64,000 nucleotides of DNA from Pelagerythrobacter marensis (GTDB taxonomy: Bacteria > Pseudomonadota > Alphaproteobacteria > Sphingomonadales > Sphingomonadaceae). The DNA lies in the NCBI RefSeq assembly GCF_001028625.1, contig NZ_CP011805.1, forward strand, positions 1,302,001 to 1,366,000. The letters run 5' to 3'. Under the pieces are notes generated by a model that saw only the letters and a program-made list of their open reading frames with translations, ran no database searches and was not told the origin of the DNA. The translations under genes were made by a program, and so were the position numbers. Of this stretch, positions 26,495-34,976 are shown piece by piece (positions within the stretch are counted from its first letter, which is position 1; every line of letters starts with the position of its first letter).

Positions 26495-26623
26495 ATGGCT
26501 CGGAAAATTCTGCTCGTCTTCGGCATCGCGACAATGTCGCTCACCGCTGCCGCCTGCAACACCGTCAAAGGTGTGGGCCAGGACATCGAATCGGTCGGCG
26601 AGGCCGGCGACGACGCGATCTGA
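26495..26623 (+). CDS. Entericidin A/B family lipoprotein
   Basis: 42 residues. Short lipoprotein signal with Cys21 in LTAAACNTV, then KGVGQDIESVGEAGDDAI, which is the diagnostic entericidin motif. AAAAGGACC upstream gives a good ribosome site for ATG 26495. Entericidin A/B of E. coli form an antidote/bacteriolytic lipoprotein pair induced by osmotic stress; alphaproteobacteria commonly keep a single family member of unproven toxicity. Confidence 0.92.
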   Translation: MARKILLVFGIATMSLTAAACNTVKGVGQDIESVGEAGDDAI

Positions 26624-26721
26624 CGATTGGCGGCCGGCACCCGATTTGGTGCCGGTCGCGCATATCGCCCGCCTTCACCGGCCCCACCCCCTTGGCAAGG
26701 GAGAGACCGGTGCCGGCGAGA

Positions 26722-27144
26722 TCAGGCGGCGAAAGTCACATGCCCCTTCTCGTCGATGGGCCAGTGCGGATTCCACGCAATTTCCCACGCATGGTCGTCG
26801 GGATCGGCGACATAGCCCCGAAAGCCCCCGTGCGGCGGTGCATCCGCCGGCCTGACAAGACGCCCGCCTGCCTTGAGCAGCTGCGCCATCACGTCCTCTA
26901 CCTCCGATTGGCCCGGTACGTTGTGCGCCAGCGAAAATGCGCCGGGGGAGGACAGCCCGCCCCGGTTCATATCCTTTTCGAGCGCCGACTTCTCGAAGGT
27001 GCCGAGTACGAAACCGTTCATCTGATAGAAGATGATCTCGTCATTCTCGAACACCGGAGTCCAGCCGAATCCTTCGACATAGAACCGGCGCGAACGCGGC
27101 AGGTCGCTGGTGCCAAGCGTGATTACCGAAATCTGTTGTTGCAT
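26722..27144 (-). CDS. VOC (glyoxalase/bleomycin-resistance) family protein
   Basis: 140 residues with two betaalphabetabetabeta modules of the vicinal oxygen chelate fold: ISVITLGTSDLPRSRRFYVEGFGW and, in the second half, GGFRGYVADPDDHAWEIAWNP, whose Glu is the usual metal ligand. The N-terminal ligand His of glyoxalase I is not at its usual place (ITLGTSD), so classical glyoxalase I activity is doubtful. Start ATG 27144 (MQQQISVITLG) is preceded by AAAGG at a suitable distance. Substrate unknown. The 188-bp gap upstream (27145-27332) shows no other feature. Confidence 0.87.
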   Translation of the reverse strand: MQQQISVITLGTSDLPRSRRFYVEGFGWTPVFENDEIIFYQMNGFVLGTFEKSALEKDMNRGGLSSPGAFSLAHNVPGQSEVEDVMAQLLKAGGRLVRPADAPPHGGFRGYVADPDDHAWEIAWNPHWPIDEKGHVTFAA

Positions 27145-27332
27145 ATCCGAAGCCTTTCCTTCGCTGTCGCGCCATTGCGACACCGTTCAAGGTCTTGGGA
27201 CTCGACGCTGCAGCGAAGGTCAGGGCCCGCTCGCGCAGGGATCGGGCTAACCGCACCGATCTCCCCTTTTCCGACAGGCCGCTGGTAATGGCACCGAACC
27301 CGTTCGGCAAGCTGCCAGCCGTTCGCTAAAAG

Positions 27333-27932
27333 TCAGGCTCGGCAGTAAATCAGCATGAGGTTGTTGGCGGGCATTTCGTGCCGGCCGGTCCGTTCAAAGC
27401 CCCAGTCGGCCGCCACGCCGTCGATCTGCGAAACATTGCGCAGGCCCCATGCAGGGTTCCGCTCCTTCAGCGAGCGGTCGAAAGCCAGGTTGGACGGTGC
27501 GGTTTCGATGTCATCTTCCAGATAGGGGCCGTACAGGATCAATGGTGCACCCCGGGCCAGAACGCTGGAACCGCCCCGGAACAGCCCGACCGACGCCTCC
27601 CACGCGCTGATGTGGATCATGTTGATGCAGAGCAGAGCATCGGCGCGCTTCACGGACCAGTCCGGAGCGCTGGCATCGAGCTGGAGCGGCGGGCGCAGGT
27701 TGGCGGGGCCTTGCTCGTCCCGCCAGGCGGCGATGGAGGCGAGCGCATCGGGATCGGGGTCGCTCGGCTGCCATGTCAGGTCGGGGAACCTGTCGGAAAA
27801 GAACAGCGCGTGTTCGCCCGAGCCGCTCGCGATCTCCAGCACCGTGCCGCTTGCCGGGAGTTCGTTGTGCAGGACCGCTGCGATCGGGGCGCTGTTGCGC
27901 GCCGTGGCCGGGGCGCGCCGTTTCACTTCCAC
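27333..27932 (-). CDS. DUF938 SAM-dependent methyltransferase-like protein
   Basis: 199 residues from a GTG at 27932. SAM-binding motif I is VLEIASGSGEHALFFSDRFP and the acidic second strand is WQPSDPDPDALASI, which together mark the DUF938 family. The conserved ALLCINMIHISAWEASVGLF and LILYGPYLEDD segments also match. The family is predicted to methylate an unknown small molecule. The start overlaps the end of the upstream ABA4-like gene by 10 bp, implying translational coupling. No good alternative start is seen. Confidence 0.88.
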   Translation of the reverse strand: MEVKRRAPATARNSAPIAAVLHNELPASGTVLEIASGSGEHALFFSDRFPDLTWQPSDPDPDALASIAAWRDEQGPANLRPPLQLDASAPDWSVKRADALLCINMIHISAWEASVGLFRGGSSVLARGAPLILYGPYLEDDIETAPSNLAFDRSLKERNPAWGLRNVSQIDGVAADWGFERTGRHEMPANNLMLIYCRA

Positions 27933-28372
27933 CGCCCCAGCGCGCGCGCGCGCCGCTCACGGATCGCCAGCCAGGCGAACAGGCCCAGCGGGCCGACCAG
28001 GAATGTCGCCAGCAGAACCGGTGCCTGCGCCAGACGCGAAAAGCGCTTCGCATCGGCATCGCGCGCGATCCACAGCCCCACGAACAGATCGAACGCGAGG
28101 TAATGCATCCAGCCAAGGACCATTGCCGCGTCGGATGCGAACACCGATCGAATGGCCTTGAGCGAAAACTCGTCCAGCCCGGCAGGATCGACCCCGCCTG
28201 CTACCACGCCGGTCACCAGCAGGATCAGCAGAATGGCATAGCCGAGCGAGAGCAGCCCCACGCCGAGATAGAGCACCGCGGCCATGGCCGCAGGGCGGCG
28301 CGGCAGGAAGATCAGGATCGTCCATGCGGCCAGCGCGAGCAGGTTGGTCGCGGCGAATAGGGCAGTCCACAT
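27923..28372 (-). CDS. ABA4-like (DUF4281) membrane protein
   Basis: 149 residues with four predicted membrane helices. The signature GWMHYLAFDLFVGLWIARDA is diagnostic of the ABA4-like family, named after the plant protein needed for neoxanthin synthesis; bacterial members have no proven role but occur in carotenoid-producing organisms, which fits the pigmented Erythrobacteraceae. Overlaps the downstream DUF938 gene by 10 bp and lies 15 bp after the NAD(P)-binding protein gene, so it sits within the dgt-to-DUF938 run of minus-strand genes. Confidence 0.87.
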   Translation of the reverse strand: MWTALFAATNLLALAAWTILIFLPRRPAAMAAVLYLGVGLLSLGYAILLILLVTGVVAGGVDPAGLDEFSLKAIRSVFASDAAMVLGWMHYLAFDLFVGLWIARDADAKRFSRLAQAPVLLATFLVGPLGLFAWLAIRERRARALGRWK

Positions 28373-28387
28373 CGGCCGCTCTCCTCC

Positions 28388-29083
28388 TCAGTCTTCTACA
28401 GGTTGCGGCAGTTCGCGCGCGGCGCGGCGAATGGCATCGTTATCGTGATGAAAGCGCCCGCCCGCGCGGCGCATCGCAAGGCTCAGCGCAGCCTCCGCCA
28501 CCGTGCGCGCAGGGATCGAACGGAATTGGCGCCAGCCGCCGTGCAGCAACAGATCGGTCACCGGGCTGACGGCAATGCCGAGACGCTCCGCCGGTCGGCG
28601 GTCGCCCCCGCGCGCACCGCGAAGCAGACCCGGACGAAGCACGTCCAGCCGCTTGAAACCCACTTTGGCAAGATCGCGCTCCATTTCGCCCTTCACGCGC
28701 AAGTAGAACGCCTTGGCCGCCAGCGAAGCGCCGGCGGAGCTGATCGCGACCATCCGTTCCACCCCGTGCGCCTTCGCCGCGTGGGCGGTTTCCAGAACCA
28801 GATCGCGATCCACCGCGCGAAAGGCGGCTTCGTCTTCGCCTGCCTTGCGCCATGTCGTTCCGAGTGCGCAGACGAGAGCGGTCGGGCGGATCGCTTCCAG
28901 CACCTCGCCCCACCGCGGCGGATCGGCCACGAAGACTTCCATTCTTGCTTCCGGCGGAAGGGGCACCTCGCGCCGGGCGAGCGCGGTCAGGCGCATGTCT
29001 TCCCGCCCGACAGACAGCGCGATCACCGTCTGGCCGACAAGCCCGGAGGCGCCGACGATGGCGATCCTCAGCGGGTCAGACAT
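28388..29083 (-). CDS. NAD(P)-binding Rossmann-fold protein (atypical SDR, HTATIP2-like)
   Basis: 231 residues. The N-terminal IAIVGASGLVGQTVIAL is a GxxGxxG nucleotide-binding motif; VERMVAISSAGAS carries the strand-4 serine and FYLRVKGEMERDL the Y-x3-K-like pair (Tyr then Lys), consistent with an atypical short-chain reductase. The RLDVLRPGLLRGARGGDRR segment is typical of the HTATIP2/YbjT-like group. Substrate unknown. The start overlaps the 3' end of the dgt gene by 8 bp, so the two are translationally coupled. Confidence 0.85.
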   Translation of the reverse strand: MSDPLRIAIVGASGLVGQTVIALSVGREDMRLTALARREVPLPPEARMEVFVADPPRWGEVLEAIRPTALVCALGTTWRKAGEDEAAFRAVDRDLVLETAHAAKAHGVERMVAISSAGASLAAKAFYLRVKGEMERDLAKVGFKRLDVLRPGLLRGARGGDRRPAERLGIAVSPVTDLLLHGGWRQFRSIPARTVAEAALSLAMRRAGGRFHHDNDAIRRAARELPQPVED

Positions 29084-30236
29084 TGCTCAATCCCTCAGGC
29101 CGCGTGCCGTGGATGCGGGCATATTGATCGATCGCGAAACGATCGGTCATTCCGGCGATGAAATCGAGGATATGCCGTGCCCGCCCCGGCTCCTCCCCCG
29201 GCAGCGTGTCCCGCCATCCAGGCGGGAGAAGCGCGTCGTCACCCGCGTAGGCTTCGTAAAGCCGGGCCACGACGTCACGGGCACGCTCCGCCGTGGCGAG
29301 TTGTTCGCGGTGATAATAGAGCCGGTCGTACATGAACCGCTTCAATTGCCGTTCGCGCGCCGCCATTTCGGGGGAGAACGTCGCGAGCGCGCGGCCGGCA
29401 CGCCGCACCTCGTCCCCGGAGGCGATGCCCGCCGTGGCATTTTGCGTCTGCGCGATGACATCGTTCACCATCAACCCGATCTGCACCCTCACCAGTTCAC
29501 GCAACTGGCGTTCGCGGGGGGCATTGGGGAAGCGGTTTTCGACCTCGCGCCACTGGTCTGCGACGAAATCCAGCGTCAGCAGGTCGTCCAGCGACAGGAA
29601 CCCGGCCCGCAGCCCGTCGTCGATGTCGTGATTGTCATAGGCAATGTCGTCGGCCACAGCAGCCACTTGCGCTTCGAGCGAGGAATGATCGCCCAAAGCG
29701 AGCGGGAACTGCGCATCCAGTTCCGCCAGTGCCCAGCCGGGCGCGGCGATCGGCCCGTTGTGCTTGGCCAGCCCTTCCAGCAATTCCCAGGTCAGGTTGA
29801 GCCCGGGATGATCGCAGTAAGGGCTTTCCAGCCGCATCAGGACGCGCAGGCCCTGGGCATTGTGATCGAACCCGCCGACGTCCGCCGTCGCCTGCTGCAG
29901 CGCATCCTCCCCCGCGTGGCCGAAGGGGGGATGGCCGATGTCGTGCGCGAGGCACAGCGCCTCGGTCAGATCCTCGTCCAGCCCCAGCGCGCGGGCAATC
30001 ACCCGGCCGATCTGCGCCACTTCCAGGCTGTGCGTCAGCCGAGTGCGGTAATGGTCGCCGTCGGGCGCAATGAACACCTGCGTCTTGGAACGGAGCCGGC
30101 GAAAGGCGATCGAATGGATGATCCGGTCGCGATCGCGCTGAAATTCGCTGCGCGGCCCGCGCACGCCGCCGCGATCTTCGGAAAATTCGCGACCGCGCGA
30201 ACAGGCGGGGTCTGCGGCGAAGGGCGCACGGGTCAT
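29076..30236 (-). CDS. dgt: Deoxyguanosinetriphosphate triphosphohydrolase-like protein
   Basis: 386 residues, type 2 dGTPase-like. It hydrolyses dNTPs to nucleoside and triphosphate, influencing nucleotide pools. The HD-domain metal ligands are visible: His in RTRLTHSLEVAQIGR, His-Asp in LCLAHDIGHPPFGHAGE and the Asp in VADDIAYDNHDIDD. The N-terminal RTEFQRDRDR-like element (PRSEFQRDRDRIIHSIAFRRL) is family typical. Start at ATG 30236. It heads a run dgt / NAD-binding protein / ABA4-like / DUF938, all overlapping or nearly so. Confidence 0.93.
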   Translation of the reverse strand: MTRAPFAADPACSRGREFSEDRGGVRGPRSEFQRDRDRIIHSIAFRRLRSKTQVFIAPDGDHYRTRLTHSLEVAQIGRVIARALGLDEDLTEALCLAHDIGHPPFGHAGEDALQQATADVGGFDHNAQGLRVLMRLESPYCDHPGLNLTWELLEGLAKHNGPIAAPGWALAELDAQFPLALGDHSSLEAQVAAVADDIAYDNHDIDDGLRAGFLSLDDLLTLDFVADQWREVENRFPNAPRERQLRELVRVQIGLMVNDVIAQTQNATAGIASGDEVRRAGRALATFSPEMAARERQLKRFMYDRLYYHREQLATAERARDVVARLYEAYAGDDALLPPGWRDTLPGEEPGRARHILDFIAGMTDRFAIDQYARIHGTRPEGLSNV

Positions 30237-30310
30237 GGGCCGGCGACTAGGTCAGCGCCGCACTCACGGCAACCGGAACAATCGGGCAACCTTTCCGCTT
30301 TATGCGCGGT

Positions 30311-31006
30311 TCACCCTTCTTCGAGCAGCCAGTCCACCGCCGCCTCGCAATGAATGCGTGCGGAATCGAAAATCGGCAGAACGTTGGCGTCGACGTCCAC
30401 GACCATCTCCAGCTCGGTACAGGCCAGCACGATCGCCTGCGTGCCGTCCTGTTCCTTGCGCGTGATCATTGTCTTGAGCGCGCGCTGCGCATCGCGGGTC
30501 GCCTTGCCCAGCATCAGTTCCTGATAGATGATCCGGTCGAGCTTCTCGACATTGACCATGTCGGGCGGCAGCAGGTCCACCCCATGCGCGACCAGACGCT
30601 GGCGATAGAAATTTTCGGTCATCACATTGCGCGTGCCGATCAGTGCGGCATTGGTCACGCCATCGGCTTTCATGCGCTGCCCGATGCATTCGGCAATGTG
30701 CAGGATCGGCACATCGACCTGAGCGGCGACTTCATCGTACACCTTGTGCATCGAATTGGCCGCGATCACGATCGCCCCGGCGCCCGCGCTTTCCAGCTGG
30801 CGGGCGGATTCGCCCAGAACCTGCGCCGCCCGCGCCCAATCCGCCGGCTCGTGCAGGCCATGCAGACGGCGAAAGTCCAGGCTTTCGATCAGCAGGGGGG
30901 CGCTCGCAAGCGGTTCGGTGCGTCGCTGCACCAGTCGGTTGATCCATTCGTAATAGGTGCGGGTCGAAACCCAGCTCATCCCGCCGATCAGCCCCAGCTT
31001 GCGCAA
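30311..31006 (-). CDS. Aspartate/glutamate racemase-family protein with altered catalytic site
   Basis: 231 residues from a TTG at 31006, chosen because the frame then starts LRKLGLIGGMSW exactly as in the family and AAGGA lies 6 nt upstream; longer frames run through unconserved sequence. The protein resembles E. coli YgeA. In cofactor-independent racemases two residues, Cys/Cys or Thr83/Cys197 in YgeA, act as acid-base pair. Here the second is kept (Cys196 in VLACTELE) but the first is Ala83 in IAANSMHKV. A racemase lacking one catalytic residue would at best be asymmetric or inactive, so it may bind or process another ligand. Confidence 0.87.
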   Translation of the reverse strand: MRKLGLIGGMSWVSTRTYYEWINRLVQRRTEPLASAPLLIESLDFRRLHGLHEPADWARAAQVLGESARQLESAGAGAIVIAANSMHKVYDEVAAQVDVPILHIAECIGQRMKADGVTNAALIGTRNVMTENFYRQRLVAHGVDLLPPDMVNVEKLDRIIYQELMLGKATRDAQRALKTMITRKEQDGTQAIVLACTELEMVVDVDANVLPIFDSARIHCEAAVDWLLEEG

Positions 31007-31115
31007 TATCCGTCCTTCCCGAATCCTTGAGAGCAGCAGACTTAGCGAAGCGGTCGCACCTGCGTCCAGACGGCGGCGGACGCCATCCCCATCCGCCCGG
31101 CAATAAGCCCTGGGT

Positions 31116-32153
31116 TCACATCCCCGCGATCCAGCGTTCGACCGCGCGCACGCCATCGGGATCGACGGTCGCCTTCCCCAGTTCGGGCATGGCCACGCCG
31201 GGTTCGGCGCTGGCCATCCGGTGCAGCAGGATTGATTCTTCCGGCTTGCCCGGCACCACGGCAAACAGCAGCCCGGCCGATCCGCGGCCCGCCGCGACCG
31301 GGCGCTTCATCACGCCCAGCGCCCTGGGATCACGTTGTTCCCAGCGCAAATCGAGGCCGGAATTGGACGCCATTGCGCCGGGCCGATGGCAGTGCGCACA
31401 ATTGACGTCGAGATAGGCGCGCGCAGTGTCCGCCAGATCGGCGCGGTCGCGATCTTCCCACTGCGGCAGGGCATCGGCACCCGCCGGCATGTGATCGAGC
31501 CTGTCCTGCCCCTCCATGCCCGCGAGCCAGTCGTGCGCCAGATTGCGCGCCTTGGGGCCGATCGGGATCACTTCGCCGTCCAGCCCGTGGCATTCCTTGC
31601 ACTGGTTCTTGTTCGGCACGCGATAGCTGATCGCCTCGCCCTGCGGCGTCGTCAGATCGACCCGCGCCCCGGCCAGCGCCAGCCGCGCCTTCGTCTGGTC
31701 CGCGTTCCACAGGTACGGCAGGGCCAGCCAGCCATCGGCGCGATGGAGCAGAACGCGCGTTTCGATCAGGCGCCGCCCTTCCCCTTCGCCGAACGCGAAC
31801 GTCTTGATCAGCGCCGCACCCACGGGAAATTCCGGCAGCCCCTCCCCCGCCGCAGCCAGTTGCGTGCCTTCGGGCAGATAGAGAAAACGCAGCTTTTCCG
31901 CGCCGTCCGAATAGAGCGGGGTGTTGAGGCGGTACGACATCACGCGCACCGCAGGCACTTGCCCCGGACCATCGGCGAAGAAGCCGAAATCGGCCAGCGT
32001 GCGCGGGATGCCTTCGCGCACTGCGGCATCGTTGACGCGCTGCACCGCGGCTGTTGCGGGCGCGGCGACGGCTGGCCCCGCGCCCGATTGGCTCGCCATC
32101 GCGCCGGCGAGCGCAAGCATCCCCGCCGCCAGGACGTGCGCGCCCCGGATCAC
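31116..32153 (-). CDS. Dihaem c-type cytochrome-like protein (TIGR03806 type)
   Basis: 345 residues from GTG 32153, which overlaps the stop of the beta-helix gene (GTGA). An N-terminal hydrophobic signal (about residues 7-31) exports it. Two haem-binding CxxCH sites are present: CKECH at 185-189 and CAHCH at 252-256, each followed by a typical c-type cytochrome context. A conserved central region includes YRLNTPLYSDGAEKLRFLYLP and SYRVPNKNQCKECHG. This matches the SO2930/HNE_0200-like family that I recall as TIGR03806, found next to a beta-helix protein. Function unknown; likely periplasmic electron transfer. Confidence 0.88.
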   Translation of the reverse strand: MIRGAHVLAAGMLALAGAMASQSGAGPAVAAPATAAVQRVNDAAVREGIPRTLADFGFFADGPGQVPAVRVMSYRLNTPLYSDGAEKLRFLYLPEGTQLAAAGEGLPEFPVGAALIKTFAFGEGEGRRLIETRVLLHRADGWLALPYLWNADQTKARLALAGARVDLTTPQGEAISYRVPNKNQCKECHGLDGEVIPIGPKARNLAHDWLAGMEGQDRLDHMPAGADALPQWEDRDRADLADTARAYLDVNCAHCHRPGAMASNSGLDLRWEQRDPRALGVMKRPVAAGRGSAGLLFAVVPGKPEESILLHRMASAEPGVAMPELGKATVDPDGVRAVERWIAGM

Positions 32154-33361
32154 TTGATCCGCGCTTCCAGCTCGGGCCCCGCGCCCCACCCGTCCGCGGA
32201 AATCGGCTGACCGGGAACCGGCACGTCAAGCGGGCCGGGCTTCGCCCCGGTCAATCCCGCCCCTTGCGTCTCCAGGTTCAGCGACCAGCCGGGCATTTCG
32301 GGATGGACCCACAGCGTCGCCCGGTCTTCACCGCTTTCCAGCCCGTCCCACATCACCGGGGGCAGCGCGCCGCCGAACGCGGCCAGAAGCTGTTCCGCGC
32401 CCTCAAGCTGAGGATCGGTACCGCCTTCATCGACCATGTTCCAGTCGATCGTGACGTCGCGCGGATAGGGATTGTAGTCGGGATCTTCGAACGGCATCGG
32501 ATAGGCGATGACCATGACCGGCGCGGTCGGATTGTCATACAGCAGGTTCTGCCCGACCCAGACATTCTCGTTCGCCATTATCATGATGCCCGTGCCGCGC
32601 GGAACGCTGGCGACGATATTCCCCTCCGGCGCGAAATTGGCAGTGGTGTTGGATGCCACCAGATTGTTGCGCACCAGCACGTTGCCCCCGCCCATCACCG
32701 GCAGATCGGGCAGATCGAACACCAGAATCCCGCCGGTATTGCGGCTTACGAAATTGCGTTCGACGATTGCGTCGCGGCTGTTTTCGATCTCGATCCCCGC
32801 CACGTTGTCGGTCGCGACCGAATTGCGCACGGTGATCCGGCTCGATTGCCCGACGTAGATGCCCGCGTCCGACGCGCCGGAAACTTCGCTGCCGTCGACC
32901 AGGATATTAGTGCTTTCGACCGGATAGATGCCGTAGGCGCCGTTGCTGGCTTTGGGTCCGCCGGTCCAGGTCACCCGGATCGCGTGATAGACGATGTCGT
33001 CCGCGCCCTTGGACTTGATCCCGTCCCCCTTGGGATTTTCGACCGCGAAGTCGCGCAGCGTCACCCCGTCCGACGTGACCAGCAGCCCTTCGCCCGATCC
33101 CTGCTGTCCGGTGAAATCGAGCACGCTCGCTTCCATCCCGGCACCGCGCACGACGACATTATCGACATCGAGCGAGAGGCCATCGGTCAGCGCGAAGCGG
33201 CCGGCGGCAAGCACGATCTCGTCCCCCGGCTGGGCCAGGATAAGCGCTTCCTGCAGGCGTTCCTGCGCCCCTTCGCCCGGCGCGATGGTGACGGTTTCGG
33301 CCCATGCGGGCGCGGCGACGGACACCAGCGCAGCGGTGGCGGCGATCGAAAGTCGGATCAT
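32150..33361 (-). CDS. Parallel beta-helix repeat protein (TIGR03805 type)
   Basis: 403 residues with a signal peptide (1-21, ending APAWA). Repeated short motifs such as SGASDAGIYVGQSSRITVRNSVATDNVAGIEIENS indicate a right-handed parallel beta-helix (about residues 60-300), as in pectin lyases and other polysaccharide-binding or -cleaving proteins. No clear catalytic acid set can be assigned by eye. Start ATG 33361 is preceded by GGGGAGAG. The stop overlaps the start of the dihaem cytochrome gene, so the two proteins are made together. I recall this pairing as conserved in several Gram-negatives, without known function. Confidence 0.88.
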   Translation of the reverse strand: MIRLSIAATAALVSVAAPAWAETVTIAPGEGAQERLQEALILAQPGDEIVLAAGRFALTDGLSLDVDNVVVRGAGMEASVLDFTGQQGSGEGLLVTSDGVTLRDFAVENPKGDGIKSKGADDIVYHAIRVTWTGGPKASNGAYGIYPVESTNILVDGSEVSGASDAGIYVGQSSRITVRNSVATDNVAGIEIENSRDAIVERNFVSRNTGGILVFDLPDLPVMGGGNVLVRNNLVASNTTANFAPEGNIVASVPRGTGIMIMANENVWVGQNLLYDNPTAPVMVIAYPMPFEDPDYNPYPRDVTIDWNMVDEGGTDPQLEGAEQLLAAFGGALPPVMWDGLESGEDRATLWVHPEMPGWSLNLETQGAGLTGAKPGPLDVPVPGQPISADGWGAGPELEARIK

Positions 33362-33428
33362 ATGAGTCTCTCCCCTGCAACCCATTCTGCCGCAGAGGGA
33401 AAGGAATGCAAGGATCGACTGACGTGCC

Positions 33429-34976
33429 TCAGTCGAGCGACTTGACGATTTCCTCGACCATCTTCTTCGCATCGGACAGCAGCATCATCGTCTGGTCCAT
33501 ATAGAACACATCGTTGTCGACCCCGGCATAACCGACGCCGCCCATGCTGCGCTTGATGAAGAAAACCTGCTTGGCCTTGTCCACATCGAACACCGGCATG
33601 CCGTATATGGGCGAGGACTTGTCGGTCTTGGCCGCCGGGTTCACCACGTCATTCGCACCGATGATGAAGGCGACATCGGCCTGCGCGAACTCGCTGTTGA
33701 TATCCTCCAGCTCGAACACTTCGTCGTAGGGAACCTGCGCCTCCGCCAGCAGCACGTTCATGTGCCCGGGCATCCGCCCGGCGACGGGGTGGATGGCATA
33801 TTTCACCTCCACACCCTTTTCCTTCAGCATGTCGGCCATTTCACGCAGCGCGTGCTGCGCCTGCGCCACCGCCATGCCGTAACCGGGGATGATGATGACC
33901 TTTTCCGCCTGTTCGAGCATGAAGGCCGCGTCGGCTGCGCTGCCCTGCTTGTAGGGGCGCTGTTCGCGCGCCTCGCCGCCGCCCGCACCGCTGTCGTCCG
34001 CGCCGAAGCCGCCGGCAATCACCGAAATGAAGCTGCGGTTCATCGCGCGGCACATGATGTAGCTGAGGATCGCGCCCGAGCTGCCGACCAGCGCGCCGGT
34101 GACGATCATCGCGGTATTGCCGAGCGTGAAGCCCATCGCGGCCGCGGCCCAGCCCGAATAGGAATTCAGCATCGAGACGACGACCGGCATGTCCGCCCCG
34201 CCGATCGGGATGATCAGCAGGAAGCCGATGACGAAGGCGAGCACGGTCAGCGCGACGATCAGGGGCAGCGTTTCCGCCTGGCCGGTGGTCACGGCGAACA
34301 GCGCGGTCAGCACGATGATCGCCGCCAGCGTGCCGAGGTTGATGACATGGCGCGCGGGCAGCAGAATCGGCGATCCGCTCATCCGCCCCGAGAGCTTGAG
34401 GAACGCGATGACCGAGCCGGAGAAGGTAATCGCACCGATGGCGATGCCCAGCCCCATCTCGACCTTCGAAACCGCGCCGATCCCGCCGTCCGCCGTCAGC
34501 AGACCGAACGCGCCGGGATTGAGATAGGCCGCCCAGCCCACCAGCACCGCGGCAAGGCCGACGAGGCTGTGAAACGCCGCGACCAGTTCGGGCATCGCGG
34601 TCATGGCAATGCGGCGGGCGATCAGGAAGCCGATCAATCCGCCTATGGCGATGGCAATCGCGATCTCGATGATATTGGCGACGTCGTGCGTCACCAGCGT
34701 CGTCACCACGGCGATCAGCATACCCGCCATGCCGAAACGGTTGCCCGTCCGGCTCGTCGACGGGCTGGAAAGCCCGCGCAAGGCGAGGATGAAGAGCACG
34801 CCCGCGACGAGGTAGGCGAGCGCGACCCAGGGGTTCACCGCTTCACCGGTCGCGGCGTGAGCGGGGGCGGCCCACATCGTCATCCCGGCGAAAGCCGGGA
34901 TCGTTGTCCACCTGGACCGGAGCGTGCCGAGAGAGACCCCAGCTTTCGCCGGGATGACGGAGAAGTGCGAGCCCAT
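33429..34976 (-). CDS. pntB: NAD(P) transhydrogenase subunit beta
   Basis: 515 residues, longer than the usual 460-470. Membrane domain with about nine helices (VALAYLVAGVLFILALRGL onward), then the NADP(H)-binding domain III with VIIIPGYGMAVAQAQH and FIIGANDVVNPAA. With PntAA/PntAB it couples proton movement to hydride transfer from NADH to NADP+. The first 35 residues are not native: they translate a palindromic repeat (34878-34959) as VIPAKAG...IPAFAGMT. ATG 34976 is favoured since AAGGAG lies 8 nt upstream inside the end of pntAB; a GTG at 34979 overlaps the pntAB stop, and an ATG at 34877 just after the repeat would give 482 residues. Confidence 0.93.
   Translation of the reverse strand: MGSHFSVIPAKAGVSLGTLRSRWTTIPAFAGMTMWAAPAHAATGEAVNPWVALAYLVAGVLFILALRGLSSPSTSRTGNRFGMAGMLIAVVTTLVTHDVANIIEIAIAIAIGGLIGFLIARRIAMTAMPELVAAFHSLVGLAAVLVGWAAYLNPGAFGLLTADGGIGAVSKVEMGLGIAIGAITFSGSVIAFLKLSGRMSGSPILLPARHVINLGTLAAIIVLTALFAVTTGQAETLPLIVALTVLAFVIGFLLIIPIGGADMPVVVSMLNSYSGWAAAAMGFTLGNTAMIVTGALVGSSGAILSYIMCRAMNRSFISVIAGGFGADDSGAGGGEAREQRPYKQGSAADAAFMLEQAEKVIIIPGYGMAVAQAQHALREMADMLKEKGVEVKYAIHPVAGRMPGHMNVLLAEAQVPYDEVFELEDINSEFAQADVAFIIGANDVVNPAAKTDKSSPIYGMPVFDVDKAKQVFFIKRSMGGVGYAGVDNDVFYMDQTMMLLSDAKKMVEEIVKSLD
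34878..34959. repeat. REP-like palindromic element inside the 5' end of pntB
   Basis: A perfect 18-bp inverted repeat (CGTCATCCCGGCGAAAGC at 34878-34895 and its complement at 34942-34959) with a 46-nt spacer. The left arm also folds alone as CCCGGC-GAAA-GCCGGG. Its translation in the pntB frame contains the VIPAKAG and IPAFAGMT peptides often seen in proteins that have been interrupted by this dispersed proteobacterial repeat. It has a length keeping the frame open. Confidence 0.88.
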
